Assembly (NCBI GenBank): GCA_009760855.2
Contig: WPIO01000033.1
Span: 3,451,001-3,515,000 of the forward strand
Direction: 5' to 3'
Source: Cristatella mucedo
Lineage: Eukaryota; Bryozoa; Phylactolaemata; Cristatellidae
Length of the DNA stretch: 64,000 nucleotides
In this document: positions 58,915 through 64,000 of the stretch, piece by piece
Numbering within the stretch: the first letter of the stretch is position 1
How the letters are laid out: every line of letters begins with the position of its first letter
Position numbers and translations under genes: made by a program
Notes under the pieces: model-generated
Told to the model about the DNA's origin: nothing
The model's database searches: none
What the model saw: the letters and a program-made list of their open reading frames with translations, nothing else

Positions 58915-59525
58915 ATGATAAAATAACTTTGTATAGCACCCTAAGAGTACTGAATCTCTTTTAGGTACTTCACGTGCGCGGCAAAGAAAGAATGTCAATT
59001 TGTTAGTGATAGTATGCCCAATGCATCAATTCGCTTAATCACTCACGCGGAAAACTCACACGGGCCCAGCTAATGCTATTAGGAACATGTAATTTTTTTA
59101 ACTTGATTTTTTTTTAAATTTTGTCTAGTCAGGGAATGTAGTGATGATCTAATGTCGGTCGGAAGTGAGCGCCATGCTTTGAGAGCTTTTGAACAAAATT
59201 CGCGGTTTCTAGAAGGCTTGTGGCTGGTTAGAAGCACGGTTAAACGATTTGAATGAAAAGAGCGGGTGGTCCGATGTCTGGCCTGATTGGAAAGTAGTTC
59301 GGATTGGTAAACAGGTGCACAAAAATGAATGGAACGAAAAGTGAGGACAGCCAAATCTTAAAATTGATTCAGATCTTGATAGGAATCCATGTCGGAGAGG
59401 AGTGGTTTAATGTGGCTACCGCGACGTTTAAGACGAATAAGCCTAACTACAGCGTTGTGTACCAACTGTAAGAGCCTTTGTGCATAGGCCAGAAGACCTG
59501 CCACTAGGAGTAGTAGAAATAACAA
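58915..59525 (-). mobile_element. LINE family A 3' fragment
   Basis: Reversed tail TATAGCACCCTAAGAGTACTGAATCTCTTTTAGGTACTT. The minus frame 59,079-59,354 reads VLTFRSIHFCAPVYQSELLSN and REFCSKALKAWRSLPTDIRSS, the C-terminal block. It lies in the intron after exon G of copy 2. Confidence 0.82.
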
Positions 59526-59844
59526 TAATATGTTTAAAACTTATTTAAGCAGTAATTTTTCTAATAACAACGGTTTGTCGGACGATTAATCATTGAGCTG
59601 AACCTTACTCGAAGATAGGCTTTTACAAGTCTACGTGAGTCTCCAGTACTACCAAATACCTGTAAGAATCGTGCAATTCTTAACGCTTTAAATAGAGTGG
59701 CTTTCTTAATAGTACTGCTTGAGAAATTTTCGCGAATTCCTAATCGTTAAGAGTGATTTTGGCATAGGATATTCGCATGCTGCACTCGTTTCGCCGCTAG
59801 TTAATATTGTCTAGCGTGAACAGCGAAATTGTTGCATTTAATTG

Positions 59845-60195
59845 CATCTCACCAATCCGAAAGGGTTCCCTATCAAATCGCGTATCAACTTCGAGGTCCT
59901 GCCGCTCACCTTTAGGTCCCTTCATTCTCTCGCTCTGGCCCATACCTCATATCTGAAACATGTATGAATCAGGTCTTCCGTCGCCGTCTACCTGCTCCTC
60001 GGTCTCTTAACAAACTGCAAATCCCGCGAAGGTCGTAGTTTCAGTTCCAATACCCCCAAAGCCTAGAGCTCAGTGCTCAGTGCGACTGAAATCAGATCGT
60101 CTCCTTTTTTTGCAGCATTCAAAAACGCTACTAACCTCACTTTTTCTCACCGCCTTTGCTCCACCCTCGTGAAGAGTCCGTTGTGTTCTCATTCT
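59845..60195 (+). mobile_element. LINE C-terminal fragment
   Basis: ATCAAATCGCGTATCAACTTCGAGGTCCTGCCGCTCACC and CTTCATTCTCTCGCTCTGGCCCATACC match the KQRIDFKVLSLTFRSLHSLAPAY block, with many changes. Confidence 0.7.
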
Positions 60196-60329
60196 TTTTT
60201 AAATGGTGCATGCTTTAACTAAACAGTTTACATGCTTCCTTTTCAATAAAATTTGAAATAGCTGAACACTAATTTTATTCTTCTTGAGATATATGTAAAT
60301 GTATGTTCTTGCTATGCTCTATAAAGTAG

Positions 60330-60690
60330 TGAGGCTTGGGTGGACAGAACGTTCAGCGTAATGTAGTTCGATTGTATGCGGGCTGGTACAGCTCCATTCC
60401 TCGACAGCTGGTGGGAGCATCCCCGAGAGGGGCCTGTGCACAGCAGTGGTCAGCTTCTAATGAGGCGTTGACACAGGCCGATAACCCGCTGGTGAACGGA
60501 TGGTGGATTCACCATCGGGGTCTGCCTAGGGACAGCCAGGGTCGAGGAGGAGAGTCGAGTGAGAGTAGAGGCCGAGGGGAGTCGAGCGAGAGTAGGGGCC
60601 GAGGAGGAGAGTCGAGCGAGAGTAGGGGCCGAGGGGAGGCAAGCGCTCTTCGGCTCCGTGCGTGGTAATAAACTGTCGGTGTTGGGCATC
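60330..60690 (+). other. GC-rich segment with 28-base tandem repeats
   Basis: The repeat unit (GGCCGAGGAGGAGAGTCGAG plus CGAGAGTA) occurs about three times at 60,541-60,640. The 110-codon frame across it repeats GGESSESRGR, probably a by-product. GGTAATAAACTG at about 60,664 is a possible polyadenylation signal. An LTR-type element end is possible but unproven. Confidence 0.45.
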
Positions 60691-61410
60691 GGCTGGCTCT
60701 CTGATGTATGAACAAACTAGACGTAATGGACAAATTAATACTAAATCTCAAATGCGTGAATATTCTTGTCTTGGATGGTTGCACTGTTGAACCCAGCAGT
60801 GAGTTGAGGCATTACAATAACCAGGGGTTATCATATTTTATCTCATATATATTTATTGTATTTAATGACAATCAGAGAATTTCACCTCAAGACATTTGTT
60901 CGGTTATTCTAGTGTCTTAGAAGCGCCGCGGGGTTAATCAGCAATTTCAATGTCAATGGTCAAGATTAACCATTGTATTCGCGGGGCATTGTAATGCTCA
61001 AAAGTTTCATGACAGAGATTTCCTGCATGAATTTCCAACTGCTGCAGTAATCAGCAAATCGTGTTATAAATAGTTTGACTTCATGCATGAAATTTTTATT
61101 CTAACGAAACCCGAAAGGGAGAGAAACAGATTGGTATTTCTAGCAGGTTCGCTTTTAGCATACAATTCTAAATGTGTTCAGTAATAAGGTGATAAACAAT
61201 CACCCCTATATCATGAGACTTCTTGGCGGATCTTTGGGCTTGCATATCATCGAAGAGACGCAACAGCAAAATAAGCAGAGTGGCCGCTTCTAAATGAACA
61301 TATTCTCTTGCACATATTGAATACGGTATGAAAAGCCACTTGGGAGAACCCCGATGACACTTCACGATCTTCGGACACTTCAACCTTGGCTGTTTAGCCA
61401 CCTCGATATG

Positions 61411-61778
61411 TTTGAGTGGTATATGACTCTGTGTTTAAGTGATATAGGACCCTATGTTTCAGTGGTATATGACTCTGTGTTTAAGTGATATAGGACCCTA
61501 TGTTTCAGTGGTATATGACTCTATGTTTAAGTGATATAGGACCCTATGTTTCAGTGGTATATGACTCTATGTTTAAGTGATATAGGACCCTATGTTTGAG
61601 TGGTATATGACTCTATGTTTAAGTGATATAGGACCCTATGTTTCAGTGGTATATGACTCTATGTTTAAGTGATATGCGAATTTACGTTTAAGTGGTATGC
61701 GACCCTGTGTTTAAGCGGTATACGACCGTATGTTTAAGCGGGACACGACCGTATTTTGAAGTAGGATACGACCGACTG
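61411..61778 (+). repeat. 23-base minisatellite, 16 units, with 46-base higher order
   Basis: Units begin TTTAAGTGATATAGGACCCT and alternate with TTTCAGTGGTATATGACTCT; each ends in ATG or GTG. The first ten alternate strictly, giving a 46-base period; later units (from 61,664) lose the alternation and drift. Unit starts fall at 61,411 plus multiples of 23. Confidence 0.95.
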
Positions 61779-61902
61779 ATTCTACCGTGAGCAATTGCGT
61801 AGCTGATTTCAGCTGTCTAAGCCTTAAACCCAGGCTTGCTTTGCTCTCAGAAAATAATTCGGACTTTTTCACACACACAATTTCTGCCAAAAATGAGCCG
61901 CA

Positions 61903-61923
61903 GCGACGACGACGACGACGACG
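61903..61923 (+). repeat. (GAC)n microsatellite
   Basis: Seven GAC/CGA units in a row. Confidence 0.95.
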
Positions 61924-61939
61924 CTATCGAATGCTGACA

Positions 61940-62078
61940 GCAGCTGACCGCAGGCAGCTGCCGGTCAGCATGCAGCTCTCCAGCTCTCCAGCCTCCAGAT
62001 AGATGGTGTAGCAGCTGGCCGCAGGCGGCTACAGCATGCAGCTTCCAGCTCTCCAGCCTCCAGATAGATGTAGGTGGT
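61940..62078 (+). repeat. About 70-base tandem duplication
   Basis: CAGCTGACCGCAGGCAGCTG...CTCCAGCCTCCAGATAGATG is followed by a second copy starting CAGCTGGCCGCAGGCGGCTA near 62,010, with small differences. Confidence 0.85.
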
Positions 62079-62515
62079 TGGATAGCAGAAGGCAACGAGA
62101 GCACGCGCACCGATCGTGAGTCGGTTGCATGCAAATTCTTTTATCCTCTCGTTACTCCGGTTTTAATCTTTGCATCCGCAAGTAAAGCAAAACATTTCGG
62201 TCTCTTAACAGGAAGTACTGTACACGTGAAGCAGAAAGATGCATCTCGGAGTTGAAGTAACGATGTGCGTAGACTTTCATTGTAGTTCTATATTACACTA
62301 GCTTACGTCCATGAGAAAATTACGGGAAATTTCAGTGTTGCATAACAATGCGGGTCTGAGTGTCCACTGACCCAGTGGTAAGCCCAGCCAAGTAGCCAAA
62401 TAAATGATCCCGGCCTACCTTTCGGAATGGCATCCACACAACGACGCTGATAGTGAAGTGCTTCAAGCTTACCTTCAGTCCCTGTTTTCGACCTTGTCAT
62501 AATGGAGATACTCAC

Positions 62516-62747
62516 TTAGCTTCGACAGCACGAAGCTTCGGGGCTTCTTCTTCTTCAGTCTCTTCCGGTTGTAGATCTTTTTGTGTGCATGCCGTAGTAA
62601 AGAATCACGGGCAGCTTCTATGCATACACGGCCATCGTTAACCAAAGGCAGGCACAGCACAACTTCCGGTAGGTCACGCTCACGCAACTTTCCAATCCGC
62701 CAACTCATCTGGTCCAAGAGGGAGCTGAGAAGCGCCTGAAGCGTCAT
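62516..62747 (-). CDS. First coding exon of a minus-strand gene, unknown product
   Basis: On the minus strand an ATG at 62,747 opens a 77-codon frame that ends at a strong splice donor (AAGCTAA/GTGAGT, phase 1). The peptide begins MTLQALLSSLLDQMSWRIG, continues RERDLPEVVLCLPLV and has a basic segment KIYNRKRLKKKKPRS. Without splicing the frame hits a TGA about 18 codons on. A second good donor (AAG/GTAAGC) follows at about 62,471. The composition (amphipathic start, basic patch) looks coding, but I do not recognise the family. Downstream exons were not located; they may lie at lower coordinates, within the last intron of the Ig gene. Confidence 0.45.
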
Positions 62748-62750
62748 ACG

Positions 62751-63529
62751 TCACTTCGAGCTACATACAGCAAAAGGGGTCGAAGTGCACTCGAGAGTGC
62801 AAATGGCCAAAGTCATGGCCATTTTTTAAAAAGCCTCTAACTTCGTAGTCCTTTGAAGTTCTAGAATTTCAATGTTCAATTTCAACAATGAGAGTCCATC
62901 TTGCAGCTATACAGACAAATTAAAAAATTAGTTCCGCCTTTGGACATGCATCATTGCTGTACCATCGTAGTACTACTAAAAGTATCACACCAAGTACTCA
63001 ATGTAAATGTAACGTCACTGACTGTGAAGGACCTATTACCAGACTAGCTAAAAACCTATCTTTTTAAAAGGATAGATAATTCCTAGAGAATTTCTCGACG
63101 ACATTGGGGATTAACCATTCGTTCCAGGCTATTTTAAAACCATATTTGTGCAGTGTTTTTTATTCGAACTAAATACCGAAAACGCATTCGGTCATCTACC
63201 GCCTAGCTCAATTAGAGTCTGATCTCTATCACTGTGAACACATAAAAATCTATTAACGAGTATGTAGCGTGAGGTACTCGCATAGCTGCACTGAAAGATC
63301 CATAATTCCACGTCACTTTCTCTATATTGATGCCGCTTTTTCAGCCATCACCCAGCCTAAACCTTAAAAATTGAACAGCCTACAACGAACTACTTAGTAA
63401 TGCCATTAAGAAGTAAATTTGAGGCAAATATTACAAGCTTCTACAGTGCTGGGCTCAAGTTTTTAGCTGAGGCCATCGCATTAACTTACGATCACTTCCC
63501 ACCCACCGCAATAGCCAATTATTACAAGA
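62751..63529. other. Upstream of the minus-strand first exon
   Basis: This would hold the promoter and any 5' untranslated exon of the minus-strand gene. I see no clear TATA box. ACTCGAGAGTGC near 62,790 is a short palindrome. Confidence 0.35.
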
Positions 63530-63855
63530 AAACCTCGCATCGTTGACGTGCTGTACAAGGGAGAGACTCTAGCAAGTTATTACATGTATGTCTTTTTTGT
63601 TTTTCTGAATGTATGATGTTTTGCAAGACGCTTACGTTATCACCTCGCAAGGCAGGCTTTCACGATCTCGGGACCGAGGTCGTGGAAAGCAACCGCCTTA
63701 CCTAGTGCGCCATCACGGCTCACCGTGTATCGCGTACACTGTGCTTGCCACTTACGGATGTTAACATCAATCATTCGGTAGTGCTTTCTATATAGCCACT
63801 ATAAAGGGCCTAGAAAGACATTCATTTCTCTGCGGCGCTATATAAATGTATAATG
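63530..63855 (+). mobile_element. LINE family A-type tail with tRNA-like segment
   Basis: At the end, AAAGGGCCTAGAAAGACATTCATTTCTCTGCGGCGCTATATAAATG is a family A tail without (ATT)n. About 100 bases before lies ACGATCTCGGGACCGAGGTCGTGG, itself a short palindrome and SINE 1-like in part. Confidence 0.55.
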
Positions 63856-64000
63856 CCACACTCTCTGATACCTTGCTTAGAATTGTTATTGATCACGTGC
63901 ATGCATGGGTCCGAAGGACCCGATGAACTGGCTGTTCTTTCCTGAGGCCGCTGCTTCCGCCTCAGCAACAGCAGATGACAGCTATGACCCTCAGCGACAC

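Overview
The window reads as a repeat-rich stretch of an invertebrate animal nuclear genome. It has moderate GC, spliced coding exons with GT/AG borders, introns from about 70 bases to several kilobases, many decayed L2/CR1-type LINEs, tRNA-derived SINEs and long microsatellites. There are no operons or bacterial-style genes. I cannot name the species. A lophotrochozoan (possibly a flatworm) would fit the mixture of tiny and huge introns and the LINE/SINE tails, but that is a guess.

The main coding content is a tandem duplication of a seven-exon cassette (A to G) encoding immunoglobulin-fold ectodomain sequence, all on the plus strand. Copy 1 lies at 3,535-12,937 and copy 2 at 41,223-58,494. 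Exons A to E have identical lengths in the two copies (137, 141, 189, 125 and 211 bases) and the same splice phases; F and G differ by multiples of three. Together they encode the end of one Ig domain, two complete Ig domains each split over two exons, a short Cys/Asn-rich piece and a Ser-rich stalk. Homology continues through several introns, so this is a segmental duplication. Copy 2 reads open throughout. Copy 1 is open in A to F but has an in-frame stop in exon G (12,925-12,927) and a 141-base in-frame shortening of that exon.

Between the two cassettes (17.8-40.7 kb) lie a few splice-bounded or unusually protein-like open stretches. In order they resemble an eroded receptor-tyrosine-kinase domain: P-loop-like at 17.8-18.2 kb, helix-C-like at 34.5 kb, a Tyr-rich insert at 36.1 kb, a catalytic-loop-like region at 37.0 kb and a C-lobe-like piece at 40.4 kb. 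This is my most speculative reading, but it would make the gene an Ig-domain receptor kinase whose first copy is dying or shortened.

Most of the rest is mobile-element debris. LINE family A (L2-like, ending in a CTAGAAAGAGATT...GGCGCT motif and (ATT)n) has one long copy at 24,604-27,364 carrying an inserted SINE, plus about twenty fragments on both strands. LINE family B (related RT, different 3' end) occurs at about 14.3, 21.6, 44.6-46.2, 51.3 and 52.1 kb. Two SINE families have tRNA-like B boxes; one shares its 3' tail with LINE family A. GC-rich islands of unknown nature lie at 5.85-6.66, 23.5-24.25, 38.7-39.35 and 60.33-60.68 kb. A 16-unit 23-base minisatellite lies at 61,411-61,778. Near the right edge, a well-formed first coding exon on the minus strand (62,516-62,747) suggests a second gene, and a frameshifted single-exon reading frame at 56,154-56,735 may be a retrocopy.
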